From Actinomycetota bacterium (GTDB lineage Bacteria; Actinomycetota; Actinomycetes; UBA12327), in the NCBI GenBank assembly GCA_026392555.1, contig JAPLBW010000003.1:1-18119 (forward strand): 18,119 bases of DNA. The letters are read 5' to 3'. The translations under genes were made by a program, and so were the position numbers. A model generated the notes under the pieces. That model did no database searches and was not told the DNA's origin. It saw only the letters and a program-made list of their open reading frames with translations. Shown here piece after piece: positions 7,737-14,558 of the stretch (within the stretch, counting starts at the first letter, position 1; every line of letters begins with the position of its first letter).

Positions 7737-8296
7737 TGACTGACACTTCTAACTCACCACGTTTGAAGCTTCGCTACCGCGAAGAGATCTCGCCCGCTTT
7801 GCGCGAAGAGTTCTCCTACGCCAACGTCATGCAGGTCCCGACCGTCACCAAGATTGTCGTCAACATGGGTGTGGGTGAAGCTGCTCGTGACTCCAAGCTC
7901 ATCGATGGCGCTGTCCGCGACCTGTCTGCGATCACCGGCCAAAAGCCGACTGTGACGAAGGCTCGCAAGTCCATCGCGCAGTTCAAGTTGCGTGAAGGAA
8001 TGCCGATTGGCGCACACACCACCTTGCGTGGCGACCGGATGTGGGAGTTCCTGGACCGCCTCTTGTCGGTCGCTCTTCCTCGTATCCGTGACTTCCGTGG
8101 CCTGTCTCCCAAGCACTTTGACGGTCGCGGTAACTACACCTTTGGTCTCACCGAGCAGTCCATGTTCCACGAGATCGATCAAGACAAGATTGACCGAGTT
8201 CGCGGAATGGACATCACCATCGTGACCACGGCCATCAATGATGACGAGGGCCGGGCACTGCTTCGCCGCCTGGGCTTTCCCTTCAAGGAGAACTGA
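7736..8296 (+). CDS. rplE: 50S ribosomal protein L5 (uL5)
   Basis: L5 binds 5S rRNA and forms a bridge to the 30S head. The protein has 186 residues. It contains the core segments VPTVTKIVVNMGVGEA, ITGQKPTVTKARKSIAQFKL and PIGAHTTLRGDRMWEFLDRL. The C-terminal part has LPRIRDFRGL and the GNYTFGLTEQSMFHEID loop. The start overlaps the rplX stop by one base (TGATG). The end is one base before the start of rpsN. The gene is intact. Confidence 0.98.
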   Translation: MTDTSNSPRLKLRYREEISPALREEFSYANVMQVPTVTKIVVNMGVGEAARDSKLIDGAVRDLSAITGQKPTVTKARKSIAQFKLREGMPIGAHTTLRGDRMWEFLDRLLSVALPRIRDFRGLSPKHFDGRGNYTFGLTEQSMFHEIDQDKIDRVRGMDITIVTTAINDDEGRALLRRLGFPFKEN

Positions 8297-8297
8297 T

Positions 8298-8483
8298 ATG
8301 GCAAAGAAGGCCCTAGTCAATAAGGCAGCGCGCAAGCCAAAGTTCAAGGTTCGCGGCTATACCCGGTGTAACCGTTGCGGTCGTCCGCATGCGGTGTATC
8401 GCAAGTTCGGCTTGTGCCGTATCTGCTTTCGCGAGATGGCACATCGCGGCGAACTCCCCGGCATCACTAAGAGCAGCTGGTAA
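8298..8483 (+). CDS. rpsN: 30S ribosomal protein S14, zinc-binding type (uS14)
   Basis: S14 is a 30S head protein needed late in assembly. I chose the ATG at 8298, preceded by AAGGAG at 8285-8290, giving a 61-residue type Z protein that begins MAKKALVNKAARKPKF. A longer open frame back to 8238 lies within rplE and is not conserved. The zinc ribbon is complete: Cys24, Cys27, Cys40 and Cys43 in the contexts CNRC and CRIC. The C-terminal segment AHRGELPGITKSSW is canonical. This is the short zinc-dependent paralogue; a zinc-free S14 may exist elsewhere in the genome, as in some other actinobacteria. Confidence 0.97.
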   Translation: MAKKALVNKAARKPKFKVRGYTRCNRCGRPHAVYRKFGLCRICFREMAHRGELPGITKSSW

Positions 8484-8499
8484 CTACCACTACGACGAA

Positions 8500-8540
8500 G
8501 GTCCCTGCGGGGAAACCACGACGAGAAAGGCCTTGAGGCC
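8500..8540 (+). promoter_or_regulatory. Paired small hairpins in the rpsN-rpsH spacer
   Basis: The 63-nt spacer contains two small hairpins. The first is GGT-CCC, loop TGCG, GGG-AA-ACC at 8500-8517, with an AA bulge. The second is GGCC-TTGA-GGCC at 8529-8540. The GAGG at 8535-8538, the best Shine-Dalgarno for rpsH, falls partly in the 3' arm of the second hairpin, so folding could limit rpsH initiation. In E. coli S8 represses the spc operon through a site at the rplE start. A comparable role here is only inferred. Confidence 0.3.
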
Positions 8541-8546
8541 AAGCAC

Positions 8547-8951
8547 ATGACCATGACAGACCCGATTGCGGACATGTTGACCCGCGTCCGGAACGCAAAC
8601 TCTGCGTACCACGACGTAGTTCTCATGCCATCAAGCAACATCAAGACGCACGTGGCCGACATCCTCAAGCGTGAGGGTTACATCGGTAGCTGGAGCGTGG
8701 AAGATGCTGAAGGCGGCGTGGGCAAGACCTTGCGTCTTGACCTGAAGTACGGCCCCAACCGCGAGCGTTCAATCGCCGGCATCAAGCGCGTTTCCAAGCC
8801 CGGTCTTCGCGTGTATGCAAAGTCCACCGCACTTCCTAAGGTCCTTGGCGGCCTCGGCATTGCGATCATCTCGACCTCGTCTGGTCTTTTGACTGACCGA
8901 CAGGCCGCTAAGAAGGGTGTAGGCGGAGAAGTTCTCGCCTACGTCTGGTAA
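8547..8951 (+). CDS. rpsH: 30S ribosomal protein S8 (uS8)
   Basis: S8 is a primary 16S rRNA-binding protein of the platform and an autogenous regulator of the spc operon in E. coli. The 134-residue protein starts MTMTDPIADMLTRVRNAN at ATG 8547. A second ATG at 8553 is also possible, but the longer form matches actinobacterial S8. It contains MPSSNIKTHVADILKREGY, the IAGIKRVSKPGLRVYA core and the C-terminal STSSGLLTDRQAAKKGVGGE signature. The upstream spacer is one of the few structured gaps in the spc half. Confidence 0.97.
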   Translation: MTMTDPIADMLTRVRNANSAYHDVVLMPSSNIKTHVADILKREGYIGSWSVEDAEGGVGKTLRLDLKYGPNRERSIAGIKRVSKPGLRVYAKSTALPKVLGGLGIAIISTSSGLLTDRQAAKKGVGGEVLAYVW

Positions 8952-8966
8952 CGGGAGGTCATCGAA

Positions 8967-9506
8967 ATGTCACGTATTGGACGTATGCCGATCACCATTC
9001 CTAACGGTGTCGAAATCAACGTTGACGGCCAGGAAGTCACGGTCAAGGGTCCCAAGGGAACTTTGAGCGAGATCATCGTTGAGCCCATCAAGGTTGTTCG
9101 CAATGACGATGGATCCATCGGTGTGGAACGCCCCGATGACGAGCGCCGCAACCGTTCACTTCATGGTCTATCGCGCACCTTGATCAATAACATGGTCGTT
9201 GGTGTCACCGAGGGCTATAAGAAGACGCTCGAGATTGTTGGCGTTGGTTACCGTGTGGCCGCTGCTGGCAACAACCTTGAGTTCGCTCTTGGCTTTAGCC
9301 ACCCGGTCATTGTTGAAGCTCCTGAAGGAATCTCCTTCGAGGTGGAATCACCCACTCGCTTCCACGTCAGTGGGATTAACAAGCAGCGTGTGGGCGAAGT
9401 GTCCGCCAATATTCGCAAGTTGCGTAAGCCTGACCCGTACAAGGGCAAGGGCGTGCGTTACCAAGGTGAAGTCGTTCGCCGCAAGGTCGGAAAGGCGGGT
9501 AAGTAA
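8967..9506 (+). CDS. rplF: 50S ribosomal protein L6 (uL6)
   Basis: L6 has two similar domains and binds 23S rRNA near the sarcin-ricin loop and the GTPase centre. Length is 179 residues. Visible signatures are MSRIGRMPITIPNGVEI, VKGPKGTLSE, SLHGLSRTLINNMVVGVTEG and, in the C-terminal domain, the highly conserved ANIRKLRKPDPYKGKGVRY segment followed by VRRKVGKAGK. The ATG at 8967 follows GGGAGG at 8953-8958. Intact, and 3 nt before rplR. Confidence 0.98.
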   Translation: MSRIGRMPITIPNGVEINVDGQEVTVKGPKGTLSEIIVEPIKVVRNDDGSIGVERPDDERRNRSLHGLSRTLINNMVVGVTEGYKKTLEIVGVGYRVAAAGNNLEFALGFSHPVIVEAPEGISFEVESPTRFHVSGINKQRVGEVSANIRKLRKPDPYKGKGVRYQGEVVRRKVGKAGK

Positions 9507-9509
9507 GCC

Positions 9510-9896
9510 ATGGCTGTCTCCGTAAAGTTGAGTGGTACTCCCACCAACCCCAAGACCATTGGTCGCCGCCGCCGCCACATTCGCGTTCGCAAGAAGGTCA
9601 GTGGCACCCCCGACCGTCCCCGCTTGGTGGTCACGCGCTCCACGCGTCACCTCTTCGTGCAGATCGTCGACGACGTTGCTGGTCGCACCTTGGTGTCAGC
9701 CTCCACGATGGAATCCGACCTGCGTACAAGTAGCGACGACAAGACTGCCAAGGCTCGCTCTGTGGGTGGCAACATCGCCCAGCGTGCCAAGGAGGCCGGC
9801 ATCAGCACGGTCGTGTTTGATCGTGGCGGAAACCGTTACGCCGGACGCGTTGCAGCTTTGGCTGACGGCGCCCGCGAAGGAGGTCTCGACTTCTAA
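9510..9896 (+). CDS. rplR: 50S ribosomal protein L18 (uL18)
   Basis: L18 binds 5S rRNA together with L5. The protein has 128 residues, with a basic N terminus (RRRRHIRVRKKVSGTPDRPR), the RLVVTRSTRHLFVQIVDD strand pair and the C-terminal VVFDRGGNRYAGRVAALADG motif. The ATG at 9510 is 3 nt after the rplF stop. Length is as expected for actinobacteria and no frame problem is seen. Confidence 0.97.
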   Translation: MAVSVKLSGTPTNPKTIGRRRRHIRVRKKVSGTPDRPRLVVTRSTRHLFVQIVDDVAGRTLVSASTMESDLRTSSDDKTAKARSVGGNIAQRAKEAGISTVVFDRGGNRYAGRVAALADGAREGGLDF

Positions 9897-9936
9897 TGAC
9901 GATGACTTCAGCAACTACAGAAACGAGGGTCAACTG

Positions 9937-10521
9937 ATGGCAGGCGCTGCAGGCGGCAACGAACGCCGCGACCGTCGTGATGGCCGTGGCCCAGCCGCGG
10001 AAAAGAGTGCTTACCTCGAGCGCGTGGTAACGATCAACCGCGTGTCCAAGGTGGTTAAGGGTGGACGTCGCTTTAGCTTCACCGCTCTGGTTGTTGTCGG
10101 CGACGGCAACGGTCAAGTTGGTGTGGGTTATGGCAAGGCCAAGGAAGTCCCGGCCGCGATTGCCAAGGGTGTCGAAGAAGCCAAGCGCAACTTCTTCACC
10201 GTTCCTCGCATCCAGGGCACCATCCCGCACAGCGTGCAGGGTGAGAAAGCGGCTGGCGTGGTCTTACTGCGCCCGGCCTCACCTGGTACCGGAGTTATTG
10301 CCGGTGGACCAGTGCGCGCCGTGCTTGAGTGCGCTGGCGTTCACGATGTCTTGAGCAAGTCCTTGGGTTCAGACAACGCCATCAACGTGGTGCACGCCAC
10401 CGTGGCAGCCCTGCGCATGCTCGAAAGCCCACAGGCTGTTGCGGCCCGCCGCGGATTGCCTGTCGAAGATGTTGCTCCCGCAGCGTTGCTGCGAGCTCAG
10501 GCCGCTGGAACGGGGGCCTAA
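9937..10521 (+). CDS. rpsE: 30S ribosomal protein S5 (uS5)
   Basis: S5 lies at the mRNA entrance and influences decoding accuracy. I chose the ATG at 9937, preceded by GAGGG at 9925-9929. This gives 194 residues starting MAGAAGGNERRDRRDGRG. A much longer open frame reaching back to 9532 only shadows rplR. The dsRBD-like domain contains RVSKVVKGGRRFSFTALVVV, GDGNGQVGVGYGKAKEVPAA and KGVEEAKRN. The C-terminal domain contains LRPASPGTGVIAGGPVRAVL and SLGSDNAINVVHAT. A 40-nt spacer separates it from rplR, and it is followed closely by rpmD. Confidence 0.98.
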   Translation: MAGAAGGNERRDRRDGRGPAAEKSAYLERVVTINRVSKVVKGGRRFSFTALVVVGDGNGQVGVGYGKAKEVPAAIAKGVEEAKRNFFTVPRIQGTIPHSVQGEKAAGVVLLRPASPGTGVIAGGPVRAVLECAGVHDVLSKSLGSDNAINVVHATVAALRMLESPQAVAARRGLPVEDVAPAALLRAQAAGTGA

Positions 10522-10524
10522 CTC

Positions 10525-10707
10525 ATGGCACGTTTGAAAGTGACGCAGACCCGATCAAAGATCGGTGGCAAGCAAAACCAACGCGATACTCTCCGCTCGC
10601 TTGGCCTCAAGCGCATCGGTGATGTGGTCGTTAAGGAAGACCGTCCCGAAATTCGTGGCATGGTCCACACGGTCCGACACCTCGTGACCGTTGAGGAGGT
10701 TGACTGA
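10525..10707 (+). CDS. rpmD: 50S ribosomal protein L30 (uL30)
   Basis: L30 is a small large-subunit protein found in most but not all bacteria. The 60-residue protein starts MARLKVTQTRSKIGGK and contains the typical LRSLGLKRIGDVVVKED and the IRGMVHTVRHLVTVEEV end. It begins 3 nt after rpsE and ends one base before rplO, as expected in the spc cluster. Confidence 0.97.
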   Translation: MARLKVTQTRSKIGGKQNQRDTLRSLGLKRIGDVVVKEDRPEIRGMVHTVRHLVTVEEVD

Positions 10708-10708
10708 T

Positions 10709-11149
10709 ATGACGCTCAAAGTCCATCACCTGCGCCCAGCGCCAGGTTCACACAAGGCCAAGACCCGGGTGGGTCGTGGTGAAGGCAGCAAGGGAAAGAC
10801 GGCTGGTCGCGGTACCAAGGGAACGAAGGCCCGCTACCAAGTCCCCGCACGCTTCGAGGGTGGCCAAATGCCCCTTCACATGCGTCTTCCTAAGCTGCGC
10901 GGATTCACCAACCCCTTCCGCGTTGAATACCAAGTGGTCAACCTCGACAAACTGGGCGAACTCTTCCCAGCTGGCGGCGAAGTCACCATTGAGGACCTGG
11001 TCAAGGCAGGTGCTGTCCGCAAGGACGAGCCGGTCAAGATCTTGGGCTCGGGCGAGATCACCGTTGCTTTGCAGATTGAGGCCAACCGGTTCTCAGCCTC
11101 GGCAAAAGACAAGATTGTTGCCGCTGGCGGTACCGCTACCCAGATCTAG
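10709..11149 (+). CDS. rplO: 50S ribosomal protein L15 (uL15)
   Basis: L15 is a late-assembly protein with a long N-terminal extension threading through 23S rRNA. I chose the ATG at 10709, which has GAGGAGG at 10693-10699 as a strong Shine-Dalgarno. This gives 146 residues starting MTLKVHHLRPAPGSHKAK. The in-frame TTG at 10691 would begin within that ribosome-binding site. Signatures are RVGRGEGSKGKTAGRGTKG, FEGGQMPLHMRLPKLRGFTN and a C-terminal globular domain ending ATQI. A 106-nt gap separates it from secY. Confidence 0.98.
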   Translation: MTLKVHHLRPAPGSHKAKTRVGRGEGSKGKTAGRGTKGTKARYQVPARFEGGQMPLHMRLPKLRGFTNPFRVEYQVVNLDKLGELFPAGGEVTIEDLVKAGAVRKDEPVKILGSGEITVALQIEANRFSASAKDKIVAAGGTATQI

Positions 11150-11255
11150 TCTGGACTCAGGCTCGGCTAGGGCCTAAGTTCGGCATGGACTGTGTACCTG
11201 AACTCATGTGGCCCATAGGGTTTGACGGCTAGCAAGATCAACTAGGAGGCTCCGC

Positions 11256-12569
11256 GTGCTTAACGCATTCGTCTCGGCGTTCAAGACGCCTGACCTGCGA
11301 CGCAAGCTGCTCTTTGTGTTGGCCATGGTCGGCTTGTACCGACTCGGTTCTGTCACGCCAACTCCTGGTGTCTCGTACGAAGCCATCCAGACCTGTGTCA
11401 ACAGTGTGGGCGACAGTTCCATTTATGGGCTGATCAACCTGTTCAGTGGTGGCGCGCTCTTGCAGTTGACAGTGTTCGCGTTGGGCGTCTTGCCTTACAT
11501 CACCGCGAGCATCATCTTCCAACTCTTGACTGTCGTTATTCCTCGCCTTGAGACCTTGCAAAAAGAGGGACCCTCGGGCCAGGCCAAGATCACGCAGTAC
11601 ACGCGTTACCTCACCTTGGGATTGGCTGTTCTTCAATCCACCGCATTGATTTCGATTGCTCGTGAGCCAGGGCGCTTCATTGCCGGCTGTAACGAAAACA
11701 TCATCCCGAACCAGTCCTTGTTCATCATCATCATGATGGTGTTGGTCATGACGGCTGGAACCGGTTTGGTGATGTGGCTTGCCGAGCTCATCACTGACCG
11801 CGGCGTGGGTAATGGAATGTCGCTGTTGATCTTCACCTCGATCATCGCCGGCTTCCCAGGCCAAATCTGGGCGATCTACAAGACCAAGTCCTTGTTTGTC
11901 ACCTTGGTCGTCGTTGTGGTCGGTATTGCCGTCATCACCGGCATCATCTTTGTCGAGCAGGCTCAGCGCCGCGTCCCTGTTCAGTACGCCAAGCGCATGG
12001 TGGGTCGCCGCATGTATGGCGGAACCTCGACCTACCTGCCAATGAAGCTGAACATGGCTGGTGTTATCCCCGTTATCTTCGCCTCGTCGCTTCTTTACTT
12101 GCCGGTCTTGCTGACCCAATTGGTCGCACCGGCAGATCCGGCCAAGTTGCCACCAGGTTGGGCGCAGTGGATCCAAAACAACTTCACGCGTGGTGACCAC
12201 CCGCTCTACGTGCTGGCCTATGCCGGTTTGATCGTCTTCTTCACCTACTTCTATGTCGCCATCACGTTCAACCCCGTTGACGTTGCCGATGACATGAAGA
12301 AGTTCGGTGGATTTATTCCTGGTATTCGCGCTGGCCGTCCAACCGCTGAGTACCTGGACTACGTCATCTCTCGAATCACCTTCCCCGGTTCGCTGTACTT
12401 GGCGCTGATTGCCGTCTTGCCGTTAGTGGCGTTCCAGTTCTTAGGTGTGGGACAAAACTTCATCTTTGGTGGCACCAGCATCTTGATCATCGTCGGCGTC
12501 GGTCTCGATACCGTTAAGCAGATCGAGAGCCAGTTGCAGCAACGCAACTACGAAGGGTTCTTGCGCTAG
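11256..12569 (+). CDS. secY: SecY, channel subunit of the protein translocase
   Basis: SecY forms the membrane channel of the SecYEG translocon for secreted and membrane proteins. The 437-residue protein has the usual ten hydrophobic segments. The N-terminal cytosolic stretch (residues about 1-18) leads into the first segment, followed by YRLGSVTPTPGV. Conserved cytoplasmic and membrane signatures include GVGNGMSLLIFTSI, GGTSTYLPMKLNMAGVIPVI, the DVADDMKKFGGFIPGIRAGR loop that contacts SecA and the ribosome, and a final hydrophobic segment before the short C terminus. The GTG at 11256 follows AGGAGG at 11244-11249, six bases away. Its stop overlaps the adk start by one base. Its place after rplO is the classical spc arrangement. 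Confidence 0.99.
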   Translation: MLNAFVSAFKTPDLRRKLLFVLAMVGLYRLGSVTPTPGVSYEAIQTCVNSVGDSSIYGLINLFSGGALLQLTVFALGVLPYITASIIFQLLTVVIPRLETLQKEGPSGQAKITQYTRYLTLGLAVLQSTALISIAREPGRFIAGCNENIIPNQSLFIIIMMVLVMTAGTGLVMWLAELITDRGVGNGMSLLIFTSIIAGFPGQIWAIYKTKSLFVTLVVVVVGIAVITGIIFVEQAQRRVPVQYAKRMVGRRMYGGTSTYLPMKLNMAGVIPVIFASSLLYLPVLLTQLVAPADPAKLPPGWAQWIQNNFTRGDHPLYVLAYAGLIVFFTYFYVAITFNPVDVADDMKKFGGFIPGIRAGRPTAEYLDYVISRITFPGSLYLALIAVLPLVAFQFLGVGQNFIFGGTSILIIVGVGLDTVKQIESQLQQRNYEGFLR

Positions 12570-13132
12570 TGAGACTGGTTCTCGTAGGGCCACCTGGTGC
12601 TGGCAAGGGGACCCAGGCGCACATCGTGGCCGCCCAACTGTCTGTCCCGCATATCTCCACGGGCGATATCTTCCGCGCAAATGTTGCGGGTGGCACAGAG
12701 TTGGGTCTTCAAGCCCAACAGTTCATGAATGCTGGTGAACTCGTACCGGACTCAGTCACCAATGCCATGGTGGCCGACCGGTTGACACAGCCCGATGCTC
12801 AAACGGGTTTTCTCCTGGATGGATACCCGCGCAATCGCGAGCAGGCCGTTGTTCTTGAAGGACTCCTGGCCGAACGCGGTATTGCCTTGGACGCTGTCGT
12901 CGAACTTGGCGTGGACAACGAGTCCGTCATCGCTCGCTTGCTTGATCGTGCCAGCAAGGATGGCCGGGCAGATGACACCGAAGAGGTGATCCGTCGTCGC
13001 CTTGACGTTTATAGCGAGCAGACTGAGCCCTTGGTGGGCTATTACCGCGAGCACGGTGTGCTGCGCAGTGTGGATGGTGTGGGTTCCATCGAAGACATCA
13101 CTGCTCGCATCGTCGCTGCGCTTGGTTCTTAA
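12569..13132 (+). CDS. adk: Adenylate kinase, short-lid form
   Basis: Adenylate kinase interconverts ATP plus AMP and 2 ADP in the cytoplasm. The protein has 187 residues. The P-loop GPPGAGKGT is at 7-15, the AMP-binding STGDIFR at 30-36 and the DGYPR motif at 84-88. Instead of the long zinc-type lid it has a short loop, DRASKDGRADDTEEVIRRR, as in mycobacteria and related actinobacteria. The start is GTG at 12569, overlapping the secY stop (TAGTG), so translation is probably coupled. It ends 8 nt before map. Confidence 0.98.
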   Translation: MRLVLVGPPGAGKGTQAHIVAAQLSVPHISTGDIFRANVAGGTELGLQAQQFMNAGELVPDSVTNAMVADRLTQPDAQTGFLLDGYPRNREQAVVLEGLLAERGIALDAVVELGVDNESVIARLLDRASKDGRADDTEEVIRRRLDVYSEQTEPLVGYYREHGVLRSVDGVGSIEDITARIVAALGS

Positions 13133-13140
13133 GTTCTTAG

Positions 13141-13911
13141 ATGTCTTTCCTGCAGCGCATTGATGTCAAGTCAAACGATCAGATTGCCTTGATGCGTAAA
13201 GCTGGCGCTGTCGTCGGGCAAACTCTGGAGATGCTGCGCGAAGCGGCTCAACCTGGCGTGAGTTTGGCCGAGCTGAATGCACTAGCGGAGGAATCCATTC
13301 GCACTAGAGGTGCGACCCCATCTTTTCTTGGCTACGGCTTTCCGCCATTTCCTGCGGTGATTTGCACTTCCGTCAATGACGTGGTGGTGCATGGAATTCC
13401 TAGCGATCAAGTGCTACGTGATGGTGACTTGTTATCCATTGACTGTGGTGCCATTGTTGACGGTTGGCATGGAGATGCTGCGATCACCGTTGAGGTGGGA
13501 ACCGTGACTGATCAGCACCGCGAACTCTCACGCGTGTGTAGGCAATCGTTGGATGCAGGAATTGCAGCCATGGTCGCGGGCGCAAAGCTGTCAGATATTT
13601 CGCACGCGATCGAAAGCAGCATCGTGGCTGCAGGGGAGTACGGCATCTTGCGCGAGTACACCGGTCACGGCATTGGAACTTCGATGCACATGGAGCCAGC
13701 AGTTCCTAATTACGGACCCGGTGGCAAAGGCCCGAAGCTGTCGGTGGGCAATGTGCTGGCGCTTGAACCAATGATCACCGTGGGCTCGGCGCAAACTGTC
13801 GTTTTGGACGATGATTGGTCGGTAGCTACGGCTGATAAGTCCTGGGCCTCGCACTGGGAACACACCATCGCGATTACGCCTAGCGGGCCGCAAATCCTCA
13901 CCCTGCCCTAG
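13141..13911 (+). CDS. map: Type I methionine aminopeptidase
   Basis: This enzyme removes the initiator methionine from new proteins. It has 256 residues with a complete metal site: Asp101 (SIDCG), Asp112 (HGDAA), His176 (GHGIGT), Glu209 (ALEPM) and Glu240 (HWEHT). The conserved His84 lies in VVVHGIP. The ATG at 13141 lacks a clear Shine-Dalgarno, and translation may re-initiate from adk, which ends 8 nt upstream. The next ATG, at codon 18, would remove the conserved DQIALMRKAG start. The C terminus is short and ends in LP-TAG, and that TAG lies inside the first unit of a 14-bp tandem repeat. It closes the spc cluster. Confidence 0.98.
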   Translation: MSFLQRIDVKSNDQIALMRKAGAVVGQTLEMLREAAQPGVSLAELNALAEESIRTRGATPSFLGYGFPPFPAVICTSVNDVVVHGIPSDQVLRDGDLLSIDCGAIVDGWHGDAAITVEVGTVTDQHRELSRVCRQSLDAGIAAMVAGAKLSDISHAIESSIVAAGEYGILREYTGHGIGTSMHMEPAVPNYGPGGKGPKLSVGNVLALEPMITVGSAQTVVLDDDWSVATADKSWASHWEHTIAITPSGPQILTLP

Positions 13912-13947
13912 CCCGAAAGCCCTAGCCCGAAAGCCCTAGCCCAAAAG
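13906..13947 (+). repeat. Three tandem 14-bp repeats across the map stop codon
   Basis: The unit CCCTAGCCCGAAAG occurs at 13906-13919 and 13920-13933, and with one change (G to A at the tenth base) at 13934-13947. A partial trace, AGAAAGCCC, follows at 13950-13958. The TAG of map (13909-13911) is in the first unit. Unit length is not a multiple of three, so the repeat is not coding past the stop. It looks like local slippage duplication. Confidence 0.9.
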
Positions 13948-13954
13948 CCAGAAA

Positions 13955-13986
13955 GCCCGGTGGCTCCGGCAGCCTGGGGAGCGGGT
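13955..13986 (+). terminator. Imperfect hairpin after map, possible spc terminator
   Basis: GCTCC (13963-13967) pairs with GGAGC (13978-13982) over a 10-nt loop. The stem is extended by CCC (13956-13958) pairing with GGG (13983-13985) across a 4-nt bulge. No T tract follows. It is the best candidate for ending the spc transcription unit before infA, but the pairing is modest and could be incidental. Confidence 0.35.
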
Positions 13987-14012
13987 GACACCTGTGACCG
14001 AGGAGGTTTCAG

Positions 14013-14057
14013 GTGGCGGTTGGGGGCGGTGCAGGCGTCAAATGTGCCTTCTCGTAA
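14013..14057 (+). CDS. Possible 14-codon leader ORF upstream of infA
   Basis: A near-perfect Shine-Dalgarno, GAGGAGG (14000-14006), stands six bases before GTG at 14013, followed by 14 codons and TAA (14055-14057). The predicted peptide is MAVGGGAGVKCAFS. The ribosome-binding site is as strong as any in the window, which is the only evidence; the peptide resembles nothing I recognise. It could be a leader peptide affecting infA expression, or chance in a G-rich stretch. Confidence 0.25.
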   Translation: MAVGGGAGVKCAFS

Positions 14058-14204
14058 GATTTGGGTTCGGTCTAACGACCAGTACAGCCATCTGTCCGCG
14101 GCTGTCTCGAAGTTCCCTTTAACTTTCGGGATGTGACGATGCGTGCTGTGAGATTAGTTCGAACGGTTCATGACCCAATGATCTAGCGTGAGGTTGTTTT
14201 CTGC

Positions 14205-14426
14205 GTGGCCAAAAAAGAGGGCGCCATCGAAATCGAGGGCACCATCGTGGAGTCTCTCCCGAATGCAATGTTTCGGGTGGAACTTGACAACGGTCACAAG
14301 GTACTTGCGCACATCAGCGGAAAGATGCGCCAGCACTACATCCGAATCCTGCCACAGGACCGGGTAGTGGTGGAGCTATCTCCTTACGACCTCAACCGAG
14401 GTCGCATCGTGTACCGGTACAAGTAA
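14205..14426 (+). CDS. infA: Translation initiation factor IF-1
   Basis: IF-1 binds the 30S A site during initiation and supports IF-2 and IF-3. The 73-residue OB-fold protein starts MAKKEGAIEIEGTIVE and shows ESLPNAMFRVELDNGHKVLA, HISGKMRQHYIRILPQDRV and the final SPYDLNRGRIVYRYK, all near-universal. The start is GTG at 14205, with only a weak TGAGG at 14189-14193. It lies 293 bp after map and 18 nt before rpmJ, the usual actinobacterial start of the alpha cluster. Confidence 0.98.
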   Translation: MAKKEGAIEIEGTIVESLPNAMFRVELDNGHKVLAHISGKMRQHYIRILPQDRVVVELSPYDLNRGRIVYRYK

Positions 14427-14444
14427 CCCTCTAACGGAGAAGTG

Positions 14445-14558
14445 ATGAAGGTCAATCCGAGCGTTAAAGCGATCTGCGACAAGTGCAAGGTCATTCGTCG
14501 TCATGGTCGTGTGATGGTGATTTGCGAAAACCCCCGTCACAAGCAACGCCAGGGCTAG
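14445..14558 (+). CDS. rpmJ: 50S ribosomal protein L36 (bL36), zinc type
   Basis: L36 is the smallest large-subunit protein and folds around one zinc ion. This 37-codon gene begins at ATG 14445, with GGAG at 14436-14439, and ends at TAG 14556-14558. The protein starts MKVNPSVKAICDKCK and ends NPRHKQRQG. The zinc ligands Cys11, Cys14, Cys27 and His32 are all present. It sits between infA and rpsM, its conserved place. It is easily missed because of its size, but the identification is certain. Confidence 0.97.
   Translation: MKVNPSVKAICDKCKVIRRHGRVMVICENPRHKQRQG

Larger units (their letters stand above)
13912..14204 (+). other. map-infA intergenic region (293 bp), likely operon boundary
   Basis: This is the longest gap in the window. 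It holds two and a half units of a 14-bp repeat, an imperfect hairpin, a possible 14-codon ORF (14013-14057) and a TAAGAT at 14055-14060 that resembles a -10 box (4 of 6 matches) without a clear -35 partner. A second, weaker pairing is TTGGGT (14061-14066) with TACAGC (14083-14088). The infA promoter should lie here, but I cannot place it with confidence. No RNA gene or mobile-element remnant is seen. Confidence 0.5.

Noticed and set aside
9532..9936. N-terminal extension of rpsE by 135 codons
   Set aside because: It is an out-of-frame reading of rplR. The conserved S5 start with its ribosome-binding site is at 9937. Similar extensions of rplP (6016), rplN (6940), rpsN (8238) and rplO (10691) were rejected for the same reason.
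11238..12200. Long open frame of 320 codons on the minus strand, antisense to secY
   Set aside because: Its codons mirror the biased secY codons, its translation is rich in His, Asp, Gln and Arg with no recognisable domain, and secY is certain. The same holds for the minus-strand frames across tuf, rplB and rplE.
13906..13947. CRISPR-like array after map
   Set aside because: The repeats are 14 bp and directly adjacent, without spacers, so they are a simple tandem repeat.
13985..14125. GTG-started frame of about 46 codons in the map-infA gap
   Set aside because: It has no Shine-Dalgarno, an implausible Cys/Arg/Ser-rich composition and no recognisable motif. The 14-codon frame with GAGGAGG is the better candidate.
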